DNA of 64,000 bases, from positions 1,824,732 to 1,888,731 of the forward strand of contig VUYV01000036.1 in assembly GCA_008711295.1 (NCBI GenBank). The letters run 5' to 3'. Positions 25,121 through 38,229 of this stretch are shown piece by piece. Position 1 is the stretch's first letter. Each line of letters starts with the position of its first letter. Under the pieces are notes generated by a model. The model did no database searches. It had not been told where the DNA came from and saw only the letters and a program-made list of their open reading frames with translations. The DNA is from Anarhynchus alexandrinus (lineage: Eukaryota; Chordata; Aves; Charadriiformes; Charadriidae). The position numbers and the translations under genes were made by a program.

Positions 25121-28100
25121 CTGTGGAAAAAAACACCCAAACCAAACAGACGAGCAACTAGTTAGATGTGAAAGCAGCAACCTACATCTAATTTCCTGGG
25201 AGTGGCTTACCATTACCTGGTAATAAACACATTGCAGCTTATCTGTCTTTATACTTATTTTGCTACATTTGGGACATCTTGAAGTGCACAATGGTCAACA
25301 AAACAGTGACAAGTTTTCTGCAAAAGCTTCATGCTTTTAGCCTTGTTTTTATTTGCAATGGATCCATCCTGGCTGTGTGAAAGGAACCCTTATTTCAATT
25401 TGCCTCTGCAAAAAGTACAAGAAAAATATATCAAAGATAAAATTATTAACAGAAATATGAACTTATTGACAATTGAGATAACACTTTCCTGATAAATTAA
25501 ATATAATTTTTTAAAAGGTTCTCTTTCACTCCATTGCTTTTAGATGCGATTGCTAATTTATATGCAGCAGCTGCACACACTTGAGCTTATCCACACATCA
25601 GGAGCAACTTAAAAATCCTGTAGGAAAATAATCTTTTCTTGGCAGTTTTTGCAAAACCTCAGATACTAATGATTGAAGTTAACTTGAAAATCATTGTTTT
25701 GTGACTATGTGCACTCAATAGTACTACCTAAAATTTTGTCTACAGACAGTAGTGTTGAAATTGATTTAAGGTATTCTTCATTCAGCAAACGTCATACTGA
25801 TCTTTCCAAGTCAGATAATTGTTGTTACTCTTGGTGTTCTGTTAAGTTCCCCAGATGATCTGACATTGGCCTTTCCTGGCTAATTTGCGGTGGCCTGTAG
25901 AAAAAGCGGATAATGAATTCTACATTGCAATTAGACGCCTCATTTCATTCTTCCTCAAGAACCACAGGAAGCTGCTCAACAGTGATAGGGAATTAAAGGA
26001 ATTCTGAGCAGCTGTATATCACCTCTTCCTCCAAACGCTGATCTACTATGGGCAAGTCAAGGAAAGGTAACTGCTTGCTGATTTGGATGGATGGACAGAA
26101 GTCTTGGGGTTTATTATTAAGACTTCACTATGTCATTTTGTAAAGAAAATGAGTCCAAGTCAGTAGATTGGGTTCACCATAAAAAAATAAGATCCTATGT
26201 CCTCATTTACCTGCTTGGGGAAAAAAAGACAAGCAGTTCAATTCAAGGAAGCAAATCTGAAGGGATGTGATTAAAAATATGTAAAGCTTCTTGAAAAACT
26301 TTGCAATAGGCCTTTTAAAATATAGCCTGATGTCTGAAGTTTGTTGAACAAAACAAAGTTCAACAATGGTTACTGCAAGAGGCTAGGAATTCAGCATGGT
26401 CTGCTGAAAGTGCTGCCAGTGTTACATCCTACCTTTGTGGGCTTCCCACACCAGTTTCTTCTGCCTCACCAGTGTACACGATGTACGCATTAATATTTTT
26501 TTTTCCCCTAAAATAATGTATCTCAAGAGGTTTAAAACAACAAAATATGAGAAAATGAAGACAAAAATTAAAATATAAGCAGTACCATTATTTTAACTTA
26601 AATATCCATTAAAACTCAGTTGTGTTGCAGTATAATATCACGAGTACAAGGTGCACTTGGAGTTGAATTCGTAGGTCTTTAGACATCCTGGAGTATCTGA
26701 GATACCTGCACATGGTTTACTGGATAGTATAGGACCTACGGGAGACTTCTGTCCTTCTGGAGCAAGGACCTAGGATGTCTTAAAATGATGCTAAATATAA
26801 TTTTGGCTAGTAGATCTCACCCCTTTTTTCTAGGATTACCTTTGAAAGGCAACTACAAATAAAACTCTTCTGTGTCTCTGTTCACGTCTGATTTCTACCA
26901 TACATAGCTGCTAAGTAGCTTTACTAATATAGATTAGTAAAACAGTGGAAACAGAAGTATCAAATTTTCTTTTCATTTTCAGAATTGGCAGGAGGTACAT
27001 TATCTTCTGAAATTCTGCATAGGGATATTGCATAGTTAATATTCTTTGATGACAATTCTTCATGTTAAATAGAGGTACTGAGTGATTCACTATATAAGTA
27101 AAAGGTAATTTTAATCTCAGCTGGGCATCGTCCACATCTACTGTCATGTGACAGACAAAATGAAAGGTCTAGGGAGGATCCAGCTGGGACCCCTCAACCA
27201 AAATGCCAGTTATGTGGAGACTGTAACCTTCTCATTCTTTCAGGGCAAGGCTAAAATAAACCATGAGAAGAAAAAAGTAATATTAGTGATATCATATACA
27301 TTTGGTATACAGATTAAGGGGGTTCTCTGCTATTATGCACGTGCTTTCTTTCAAATGACATCATGAGTATGTCCCGGGTACAGGGATATGGGAAAGAGCA
27401 CTTTACAGTATATTTACATATTTTGAAGAACATCAGCATTTCAAAGGCCATTTCAATCTAGTGCAGGTGTTTCACTGCGGTTTGTCAATATGTTTGCATC
27501 AAATATGTATTAACCAATTTGGTAAGAGAAAAATTGTTCTCCTACAAATTTGCCCATGACGAAGATATGATTAATCCATATCCAAGCTAAGAAGTAAATA
27601 TCTGAATTTAGACAGGATTATCAAAAGCAAGAAATAATAGCAAATTAAATATTAGCAACTGAGCAGATTTCCTGTGGCTGGAGTGTAAGTGGAACACAGT
27701 GCAAGTTGACAGGCAGCTGATTTTTGAACATGATACCTCGTTGCTCTATTCAGTCACTCAAGCAAAGGAGGTGTTGAGACCCATTTTCCCACTTTCTGGT
27801 TTGACTACTAAGTACTGCTAACTTTCTGAATCAGATGATTGTATTCAGGTGGATAGATCACTTCTATCACACAGGAGTCAGGGTAGGGAACAGTAAATAT
27901 AAATACTGTTAAGCAGAGGCCTAGGCTTTGTTGTCAGAGACAACTTAGACCATAACACAGTTTACTACATAAAATTATCAAACTCAATAGAAATTAAAGA
28001 CACACACACAGTACTATCCAAATTTAAGATTTAAAAAAAATGATTAAAAAAAAGTCGTTTCCTAGAGCCATCTAGAGGGCAGAGACTGACTTCTGGCAGT

Positions 28101-30600
28101 GCCTGTAGGACCAAGGTATATTTTGGGTAAGATATGAAGAAAATAAAAGTAGTATGAGAGGATCAACAGACAAACTGAAAACTAAAATACTGAGATGAAA
28201 GTTTTCTTTGTGACAGCAGCCATTTATATTAACCATTTTGTTAGCCTACACACATCTTCAGTGTGCAGATTAATATCCTGGGTGGAGAATCTGGAGATCC
28301 CTAAGACTCCCCAGGCAGTTCTTGCTGTAGAATTGACCAAATTGTACAAGATAAGATACTTAACAATAGTCAGTAGAAACTGTTCCTTCAGGTACTGAGA
28401 TGATTGCATAGGACAATCTTATGTATATAGTTAAGATAGTTAGGATATGATTTTTATTTAAGGTACTCAATAGTGATGGATCCTGGATATGCTGGAGTGG
28501 TCACTCAGGACCATGGCTATAACAGTTGAACAGAACAGCAGTTCAGGAAGTGTCTCCTGATCCAGTTGAAGGTGTTGCTGGAAGGACCCTTGCAACAGGG
28601 ACTCTCACTGCCACCCAGACTGCAGCTGGCCAGCTTGTTTGTGAAATTTGTTTTTCCCACCTATTTACCCTATGCCAAATGTTTTTCAATACTCAGTCCA
28701 TAAGTGTCTGTGCTACTCTGCACTTGTTCTTCTCTGACAGCAAGGCAAAGTCAGTCTAAGCCTAGATTGTCTAATATATCAGCTAGGTGTGAACAGGCTA
28801 GCTCAGGCATGGGAGAAAAATAGTTGTATTAATAGGGTGCTTTCCCTGGGCTAATGGTACTCCTCAGCCAGATGAGCAGACCTAGGGGAGTACCACTCTA
28901 ACACAATTAAAGCAATTCCAACATCCTGTGCTGGCTGCTTAGAGGTAGCCTGAGAATTTTTTTTTTTTTAATACAGATATTCTCTCTGAGACATGAGGAA
29001 AGCTGGGCTACATTTTCTTCCTTTACAGATATTTTTTCTTTTCTTTTGTGTGTAGATTTTTATTGCTTTGGCTTCAAAGAAGGAGGACTACAAGAGCAAA
29101 AGATGACAGCAGCTTTAGTCTATTTAAATTAACTTTATTCCTTTTGCTCCCTAAAAAATCTTCCTAACACCATCTGAAAAACACTAAATGGTTTCTCTTG
29201 ATAAACCTTTCTTTGCATAAAGGCACAGAGGCACAAGGAATTAGCAGTACTGGTGAAATGAAAGCCTTACATTTCAAATATTTTGATTGATATGTTTCTT
29301 CTGATTCTTTATCTTGAACTACATGTTGCACCTGGTGGTACTTGGCCAAAGGAGGAAGCAGGCCAAGATCTCTGTGTTTACAGGCAGGAATCTTGGTTAA
29401 TTTAGTGCAATGATAGGCTCGTATAAGGACTGTTTATTCTTTAAAGCCATCTTCTTACACCAAAATTAAGATAGCAGTGTGCCACGATAGGGGTTGGTTT
29501 TAAGGACCACTGTGAACATCTTTCTGTGATGTTATCATTAATGTCAGTGCTGTGTTTAACTACTGTATAAACTTGCAATGAGTGAGAAGGGACAATCTTA
29601 TTTCATACTTTTTGTAGTATAAAAAGTGGTGAAACCCTAACCTTGGTTGGAACTTCCAGATACTATTGTAATAGTCATAAAAACAAATAGGGATGATAAA
29701 ACTAAAATATCAATCAGGTCAAGCCAATGTGCCACACCTTAGGTCTCCAAGGAAATCTTAGATCCCTGCCTCTGTTACAGCATCTCTTTTCAATTACGTT
29801 ACCTACCTTATGCTATTTATCAAACACCCTTTTTCAACAAAGGGGGAAAAAGATCCACACGATACAACTATATTCTAAGTGATCTCCAGTTCCAGTCCAG
29901 TGCTTTCTCATGTAAGAAAGTACTTTTTTGGTATGGATTCATGCAAGAAGAACAAAACAGCCTGCCCATTTGCTATCTTTCCAAAAATAGCCTCAAGTTA
30001 CTTACACCAGAGTCTCTACCCTGCCTTTCTCACTAAACAAAGAGCATGAAACAAAAGGGAGTGGCAAAGGAGACTCTGGCCTTATAGGAGACAAAGCAGT
30101 TTTGCTATCAAGTAAAAAAGTTGTTCCATCCAAGTGGAAAGATGTCACCCAAAATAAGATTTGGAATTAGAGTGAAAGATATTGAAAGGTGGGTCCTTGT
30201 CCTCAAGGAGCTGGTCTATATGGAAAAGCCGGGCAGTGGAGGATCTTTTCTTAAGAAATTTAGGCTTATGCAATCTTTATGCACAAAAGGTTTCCCATTA
30301 AAAGGCAGCACCAAACCAGAAGCAGCCAGTGGGTTCATGAATCAGAAACTTCATACTGCGATAATTTTCATGCAGAGAAGGTAGGTGGTGAGGAGCTCCA
30401 TTTATCCATGGCTCTGGGGACCCTCCAGCTCCTTCTAAGACCATGATGGGCACAGAGAGGGAGGGTGGTGTGGACTTCCCTTTGTTCAGGGTTGTAAGGA
30501 CTTTCCAGGTGCCTATGGGACCATGATACAGACTAGGGCTGTATGTGTTTTCTTATCCTTAGGTCAATGTCCTTACAGAAAGTTGTAACATTCTCCATCT
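25121..30600. other. Unique DNA, no gene seen
   Basis: Only short frames occur. The stretch 25540-25625 has an E-box palindrome (CAGCAGCTGC) beside TAATTTATATGCA, and could be regulatory. Around 30395-30530 two loosely similar blocks (GACC-TCCAGCTCC-ACCATGAT and GACTTTCCAGGTGC-ACCATGAT) suggest a decayed tandem of about 85 bp. No transposon family is recognised. Confidence 0.5.
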
Positions 30601-30871
30601 GAGTGGCAGAGGAGGGAGAGGACAGGAGCATGCCATGGTCTGGTCACATCCCTGTCCAGATGTCTAACTGTAATAGACAGGAGAAGCAACAAAGGAGGAG
30701 CAGCCACCCTCCATTGCCATGGACAGCAGCCCCTGCCCTCCCATCCCTGCCCTCTCCTCTCAGCCCTTCCTCACCTGGATGTTTGCCTGCCAGCCTGGGC
30801 TGTCACAACCCTTTTTATAACCATCCTGGGCCTCCCATATCACCAGCACTCCTGCGACAGCCACCACCAGC
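30601..30871 (+). other. GC-rich block joined to a CR1 tail
   Basis: A distinctly GC-rich stretch of about 270 bp in AT-rich surroundings, with CCATCCCTGCCCTCTCC-type pyrimidine-rich words. It runs directly into a CR1 3' terminus. It does not resemble CR1 ORF2 or the CR1 3' UTR. It may be unrelated host sequence, a divergent CR1 region, or the body of a CR1-mobilised short element. A 113-codon frame here (30603-30944) runs through the CR1 tail and is unlikely to be coding. Confidence 0.35.
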
Positions 30872-30922
30872 ATTCTCCGAAGGTCCCTTCCAACCCCTAC
30901 CATTCTTTGATTCTGTGATTCT
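30872..30922 (+). mobile_element. CR1 3' terminus (about 50 bp)
   Basis: GAAGGTCCCTTCCAACCCC, then CATTCTTTGATTCTGTGATTC, is the diagnostic end of CR1. The preceding CR1 segment (GGTTGGACTAGATGATCTCC) is missing or unrecognisable, so the insertion is extremely short or the tail belongs to a different element. Confidence 0.85.
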
Positions 30923-31484
30923 ACCTGCAGTGACACAGCTATGACATCACAAGGGCCGGTGGCTGGAGTTAGTGCTGCATCACTGTGACATGGCTATTAT
31001 CTTCCACCATTCAAGCGAGAAGAAAAAAAATTGATGAATAGTAATTATAATAAAACCTGAACAACTGGTAATGCTGGGGAGGAAAATTAAGTAGCTGTAG
31101 TAGCAATTTAAAGGACAGCAGCTCAGCAAAGGTTGAAAGAGAATTAAAAGCAGCAGGTTCTACCTACTGCTCAGTTTTAAAGATTTATGTGGTACTTGCT
31201 GCTGAGATTTGTGGGTTTGAAGACTAAATGCTGGAATAAAGATGCTTGTCAAGTTGACTGAAGGTAATATTTCACACCTTTCAAATTAAAGACATGTCCA
31301 AAGCCAAACCCTGCATCCATGAGTGGCTGACAGCGCTGAGGAGGTTATTTCTTTTCCAGAAAGGAACCAGGGATTTTGCCAGAGACTTTCATGTCCTACA
31401 TATTTCAGATGGACACTACAATGAAATACATGAATTAGCTTTCGTCTACTTGGTTCACGGAAGACTGTTACATCCTCTTTAATT
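30923..31484. other. Unique DNA between two CR1 pieces
   Basis: Starts with TGACA-rich words (CTATGACATCACAAGG, CATCACTGTGACATGG). Frames at 31286-31489 (minus) and 31294-31482 (plus) overlap each other and match nothing. Confidence 0.5.
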
Positions 31485-31743
31485 GACAAGAGGCAATGGG
31501 CACAAACTGAAACACAGGAGATTTCATCTAAACATCAGGGAACACTTTCTCACTGTGAGGGTTACTAAACACTGGAACAGGTTGCCTGCAGAGGTTGTGG
31601 AGTCTTCCTCCTTGGAAATATTCAAAAGCTGTCTGGACATGGTCCTGGGCAACACGCTCTAAGTGACCCTGCTTGAACAGGGTGTTGGACCAGATGATCT
31701 CCAGAAGTCCCATCCAACTTCAGCTGTTAAGTAATTCTGTGAT
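31485..31743 (+). mobile_element. CR1 LINE, 5'-truncated 3' end
   Basis: About 260 bp. CACAAACTGAAACACAGGAG and TTTCTCACTGTGAGGGTTACTAAACACTGGAACAGG correspond to the CR1 ORF2 end. GTGACCCTGCTTGAACAGGG, GTTGGACCAGATGATCTCCAG and TCCCATCCAAC are the 3' UTR, ending AATTCTGTGAT. It is more diverged than the 13.5 kb copy. Its ORF2 remainder reads H-W-N-R-L-P-A-E-V-V-E. Confidence 0.92.
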
Positions 31744-34700
31744 CTTTGGTGCATGAAAGTCATTGCTTTCCCCATATTTATTTTCTCATCAATTATTTTA
31801 GTTTGGAGGATGTTAAAGTAAAAATGGAAACAAGGAAAACTGATTATGTACAGAAGAGAGGTGACCTTTGAATAATCAAGTATAACCACAAATTATAATA
31901 AACTTCTTCCAGGGAATTATTGCAGATCCTCTAAATGCTTCAACTGCTGTGTGTGTCAACTTTACCCACCGTTGATGTTCAGAGACAGGCAAGCAGGGAA
32001 GTGGTTGGAAATTACAGGATCCTGTTGGTTAGAGATAGGGTAGAGGAGTATTTAAAACATGCCCTCCGACTCCCCCCAGGATGCAGTATCCAGCTCACTC
32101 AGCTGGCATGCAGAAGATTGCTAGTTGGACTCTATTCCCTTCCCTCCTGCATTTAACATTGACCTGAGAGGAGACACTGGGTGGCAAGCCCATCCCAGCT
32201 TCCCCTTTCATCGTTCTTTTGCCTCCTTTGCTTCTAGGATGCCGTGTCAAATGGTGTCCAAACTCTTGCTACATTTCAAAAAGGTCCAGGCATTTTGCCT
32301 GATGTTGACTGCACTGTACTTTGTACACTCTACATTAGACAAGGCAAAAAATGTATTAAGAAAATCACTTGTTGCTGTTGTCTGCCACTTAATGGTTTCA
32401 CAATAGATCCAGAGAGCTCATGTGATCAGGTGATGAAGTGTGGTGCTTTCCTTCCAATAGCTGTGATGATCTTGTGATGATCACCGTCTCCTCAGCCCGT
32501 TGTCAGAGGCAGCATTTAATAATTAGGTGTTTTATCTCCCAGCAAGAATCACACACTTTAATCTTCTGATTTAGTGTTTCTTGGTTTTGTTTTTTTGGTG
32601 TCTTTTTTTTTTTTTTTTTTTTTNAAAAAAGCAAGCAAAAATAGAAATGAGGGAGCAAGCACCATGCAGTGCATTACCCCCATTCCCTAGCTGCCTCGGT
32701 TGCTTAACGTGTTAACTTTATCTGCTGCTGGCATATGCAAACAGTCTCTGGAAATGTGGTTGCTGTTCAGGAAGCAAGGGTTGTGTAAAAATAGTCACTG
32801 TAGTAACAAAGTATGGTAGATGTCTTCCAAGATGGAGAGAAACATATATCTGCTACCTAGGGAAACCCATGGTCCTACACAGTTGACTGCTGTAGAGTTG
32901 TCTTGATTTGAGAGAATTTTAAAACTTGCTTATCAGTGTACAAAAAAAGGAGAGAAATAATAATGTTTCCAGAAGGGCAAGGGTGGGACAGGATATAAAC
33001 AAGAACAAAATAAAACAGAAACCACAGAAACTTACGGAACAAACTGTTGGTCTGTTTCTTTTGGCTTTAATCGTATTCTCATTTTCCTCCCCATTTATGG
33101 ATGTTTTGGCTCTTGGGGCAGTTTGAGAGGACTGGCATGGTGATGTCACCAAAGACTGTGACCTACTTCAATCCTCCCTCCTTCCTCTCTTTTCAGAAAC
33201 TGGTATTCTTTCAAAAGGAAACAGGAGAGAAATGGGCCTGTCAAGTTTTAATGATGCAGAAAACAATAAGGAAAACATGTTTTAATGTGGTAGTCTTTGT
33301 ATTTTACACAGGAAATACAAAAAGGCAAAAAGGGATTTAAAAGATCACCTTTAAGGCATCCAATTCTAAGGTTTCAATAAACAAGTACATTGCTCACTGA
33401 AAAACAAGCTCTTTGATTATTTTTCTAGCCCCTAGAGAAGCAGCAGTAAAATCATGAAGACCATTATAAGATGTGAGTAAGAAGCAGCACCCAAGGAAAT
33501 GAAAAAAATATTAGAATTGTTATTATCTATGCTTACAATAGAAGTATTGCATAGTAGATAAGAACACTGGAAGGATGCTTTTTTCCTATCTTGCATTATA
33601 TCTTTCTGAACAAAACCCCTGTGTAGACAACAGAAGCTTGTTCTAATAACAAAAATGTTGCCTGAAATGAAATTCTTGACATACCAATCATTCTCAGTAG
33701 CAAAGCCATTTTTCATATAAAACATGTTTTGGAGTAGGCTTTAATGAATGTCTCAAACCAACTCATCTAGCTTATTTTCTCAAGAATGGGAGTATTTAAA
33801 TAAATTTAATAGAAAATCTACCACAGAGACACCACAAATGTGCCCTGTCAAATCAGATTATGTATTTTTAAAGGACAAAAGGCTGCACGCTTTCTTCAAA
33901 ACTACTTGAACATACATATTTCTTAGCTAAAATGGATGATGGTTTTGATTAAAATTAATTGCCCACTGTGAAAACTCCTCCTATTGTACCACAACCAAGG
34001 AGAGAGTTTCCAAAGTAGATATGCTTCAGGCTAAATGCTGTGAAAGGAGAAACTTTTTTCTACTGTAGCTACAGCTTCCCTCTCACTCTGAAGGAACCCT
34101 TATACACTAATATAACATAGTTGAATAACTCCTTATATGATCTGTTATCTCGGTCTGTGAATTCATTTGCTATTATAACTTAAGGGAAAATTTGAAATGA
34201 CCATTTAGAAGTGAATTTACTAAGGTCTGCGGTGGTCTTCATTTCAGCATTGCTAAAAGTGAGTTTAGTGCATGTCCTGTGATACATCCCCAGGGTATTG
34301 CTTTGCAAGTGCATAATTTGCTTCTCCGTGTTGTAGTTAAATCAAAACTTGTAACCCAGCGGTGGACAACAAGGATAAAAGATCATGTTAAGGATCTTGT
34401 CTTAGGTTAAAAAATCATCAGTAGACAACAATGATTGAGTTTCCACTTCTCTAAGTGCTGTTTTAGATGCACACACATACATGAATATTCATGCCCGCAG
34501 ACTCACACACACATATTTATTTGTTGGTCAACAGCGCTGTTACTCACTCCACCCCAAAATGGTCCATTCTGTGTCACCAGAGTTGTATGTAACAATGCTT
34601 TTTCCATAATTTGTTCTAAAAGAAAGAAAAAAACTCTAAACCATAAAAACCAGTTTGATTTTTACATGGATAAACAGAATGCCAGATTATACCTCAGCTA

Positions 34701-37458
34701 GCTCCTAAAAATACACAAGAAAAATATAAGGTATTTAATCTCACCAGAAAAGTTAACCTATATATATCAACCAGCCTGGAACAAACAAGCGGTAAAGAGG
34801 GATCTTTTGGTTCAGCTTCTTTTCTGTCGGTGGGTGCGCCATGAAACATTTGAAAACAGGAAGAGGAAAATAGAAAATAGAAGTGGGAGGCTTTCTGACT
34901 TTTCAGCTAGCTCAGTGGTTTTCAGAAAGACAGAAGTGAATTCCATTCATCTCATATCAAAAAGGAAATCGTACTTCCTATATTCCTTAAAAAAGAAAGA
35001 AGAATTTGAGCTTGTGAGCTATAGCTTTGTTGCACTGCGTGCGCCTCAGACAAATGAATGCCTCCACGCTGCCTTTCTCGACACTTCAGCATTCCTCAGG
35101 AGGGTGAGAAATCAGCAAAGATATAAAGAAAACTGCCCTATGACTTGAGGCTAGCAGAGGGCACCAGGAGACAGCACTGACAGCCAGTGCAATACACTCA
35201 GCGGTGGCTACAGCCTCCTGACTCCACAGCATTCAGACGGCTGTATTTGGCTCATAAAGCGACGTTAACACGATCTTTCCCTGGTCTGTGTTAAATTATG
35301 AAAGCACCATTAAGACAAAGTAGTGGGCCTTTTAAAGGCAGGGAATCTCTGCCAAATACGATGATCAAACCAGCCTGACTAGTAGATCAGGGACAAATAG
35401 GAAGGGCAGCAGAAAAGGGTGGCGGAAGCAGCAGAGGTTTCTGCTGTAGAGATCCCAAAATACCCAAATCTAAAAATTCTAAGTGATTTAAAAGGGGAAA
35501 TTGCTTTGTGTCACATCGCACTTACATTTTATGCTGGAAAATAAAACAGGTCCCTGAAACACAACAGTTGGCTGTAGCAGCAAGTTCTTCCTGAGCTGAG
35601 GAAAAAAGCCAGATGTCTTACAGATAGGCAAGCAGCTGCTTTCCAGCCATTTAATTGCTATTGTATATCCAATATCTAGCCCAAATGTGCCACACAGCTA
35701 TGATTTATTTATATCACATGGCTCTTACTTACAGGTGGGAGTCTGACTTTTAAGTTATTGTTACAAATATGCGTTCAAGCCTCCTTCACTTGCCCTCTTT
35801 TACACTCCATCTGTCCTCCTAAACCAGAGAAAACAATTAAGTTTCTCTATTTAATAAAATGTGTAACTCAGGTTCTTATTCATTTTTATCTAAAGGACAA
35901 AACCAGTCAGACCTCCCCTGCCAAATGAAACTGTTATTATAACTTTCATCATCACTAGAATAACAACATTTTACTTTTTATTGATTTTGGCTATTGGTAA
36001 CCTGTCTCAAAAATGTAAAAATACGTCAGTGTAGTTTTTTTCCCGAAGCAAGTTAGTTCAGTCGCATACTCCATATCCAATTATTAATTATCTTCTTAGT
36101 TGCAGATGTGCACAGAAACACGCTGGGGGAAAAAGCAGAAGGAAGATTCAAACCTGTTGCACAAGTCTTTATGTTGATCCTAGGTGGCAGGTTCTTTACA
36201 AGGACTCCACTTCAGACTGACCAGCCCGGCAGGCTGCAGATTTTTGGAGGTCAGGAAAGTTTTGGTGGCTGTCCTGCTTCCAAGCACCTGCTGAAACAAT
36301 ACGTAGATTTTCACAGCCATGACAAATTGATAGAGTTCCTCAAAGTCTATCATACAGTTACTTAATGCTTCTGATTCCACTTCTACAAACAGAACTTCAA
36401 AACCAAGAACAAAATGGTATTACATCATCAGCTTTCTTTAAAAATACTGGTTTATAAGTGTCTTTTAGATATACTGACTACACAATTTGACATTACCTTA
36501 AATTTCAGGGTAACATGACAACAATTCATGATAGCACTTGATCCATTTGCCCACAAATCCACCAGCTCTGATTAATTTAACATCCCAACCTCTTAAGCAG
36601 GTTCCAAGTGCTTCCAGATTTAAAATGATAATAAGAAGACCAATGTAGAAGAGCAGTTTGCCAGAAAATGTATTTCTCATTTTCTTATCAAATATATATT
36701 TTTTCCCAAAGACATGACATTAGCTTGAGAACTTCAAATGGAGGATTTAATGTGATTTATTCATGCAAAATCCATTTCTAAGGCCTTAGTTCCTCAGTAT
36801 TAGAAGCTAGATCCATTTCTGTAGTAGGCCTTAGCACTGACTTTTAAGGTCAGGGATGGATAAGGTAATGCGTTATACAGTGACTTGGTCACACATCAGA
36901 AGTGCTTTCTATCATTACAACACTTTCATATTTCCCCTTCAGAGACTGACTTGTTTGGCTGCACTGCAACTAAACCATCTTTGTGAGACAAGGGAAGGGA
37001 ATCCAAAATAATTCCAATGTAATTCATAAATACCTTTAAAATTTTCCTGAAAACATTTACTGCACACTGTATTTCACAAACAGAACATGTGCCAGTCCGG
37101 TGTGGTACAGTAACCCTCCAGCTATCAGCAGTTCTGTGAAAGCTTATCTCACTTCTTATACTATGATATAGATGGGAAATGACAGTGGCAGAATCCTTCA
37201 AAATCTCTCATATTTTTAAAGTGTATCTACCTGGTGAAAGGCTTTGCTGGAGTTTGGAGCAGTCTGCCCCAGTGACAGCTCGGCTATCTGTTATTGAATT
37301 GCTCTGTAACACTCTCTATTATCACTTCTTCCACTCTTTCCCTGAAAACAACATTCAGTCACGGTGGCGTTCTGGGGACTGAAACACCTGGGAATAGTCT
37401 TTGATCCAGGAACTGGTTCCAGAAACTACTTAGCGGGCAGTTCTGGACAATAAATATG
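31744..37458. other. Unique DNA, no gene seen
   Basis: Contains the T run and undefined base at 32603-32629. Frames of up to 113 codons (34807-35148) show no domains. The stretch 35225-35370 keeps several CpGs (AAAGCGACG, TTAACACGATC) and could be a conserved noncoding element. I see no repeats of known families. Confidence 0.5.
32603..32629. repeat. T run, undefined base, A run
   Basis: Twenty-one T, then N at 32624, then AAAAAA. The N at the edge of the homopolymer marks a place where the assembly is unresolved; the real length is unknown. Confidence 0.95.
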
Positions 37459-37482
37459 GTGGGGGTGGGGGTAGGGTGGGGG
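37459..37482 (+). promoter_or_regulatory. G-quadruplex-forming motif
   Basis: Four G tracts of 5, 5, 3 and 5 bases at 37461-37465, 37467-37471, 37474-37476 and 37478-37482, with loops of 1, 2 and 1 bases. This fits the classical G4 rule with very short loops, predicting a stable parallel fold on the plus strand. No promoter or gene is visible beside it, so any role is inference. Confidence 0.75.
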
Positions 37483-38229
37483 TGTGTGAGAGTAACCAAC
37501 TGCTCAAGGACAGGTCTTAAACAGAAAAAGAGTAAACTCCCTATGAAATGTTTTAGGTAGTTCTAAAAGTGAAATGATACATTTTTTTACAAAATGCCGT
37601 GTGCTTTTCAACAAATCTGAATCCAATTCTAAAGCTGTCCTTGTCACCCAGATGTTTTGTCACACACTCTACTGGTGTTGCTACTCAGTAGGACAGGTAC
37701 AGGATGCTACCACTCCTAGGCAGGAATAAGCTACTGCATAAGCATAGGATGGCATATTTTGCATTGAGTTAACAGTTTTAAAGTAAAAATATTCAGGACT
37801 TTAGTAGATCAGAAGCAAAAGGAGCTAAAAGTACAGGTCACTCATAAGGATACCTACAGTCTGAGGTGTCACAGGAGCTCACCAGTGCCTGACACCACAC
37901 TACAAGCAGCAGTGGGAGGTTGGGTCATACCAGGGCAGGCAGGGAGCCTAGGGAGCTGGAAACTGATTTCCTTTCCTCCAGGATTATCACCACAATGCAG
38001 GACAGCAAGTGCTTTTTCACAGCTCCAGTTGGCTTTACCAACTCCCATTTATCTCATGATCTTCTATAAGCTCCTGACTCCTTGTCTGAAAAAACCCCAA
38101 CAAACCAGCTATGTGGGCACTCTTGTGCCTGTGCTTGGGTAGATAGATAGTTGTTGTCTAAGTACAGAGCACACACTTTTTCTTATTGAATTACATCCTG
38201 GTTTGTCTCAGATCTTTTCTCTAAATTAT
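37483..38229. other. Unique DNA, no gene seen
   Basis: Lies between the G-rich motif and the CR1 fossil. The 85-codon frame at 37885-38142 has no recognisable domain. The right part may hold the decayed C-terminal end of the CR1 ORF2. Confidence 0.5.
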
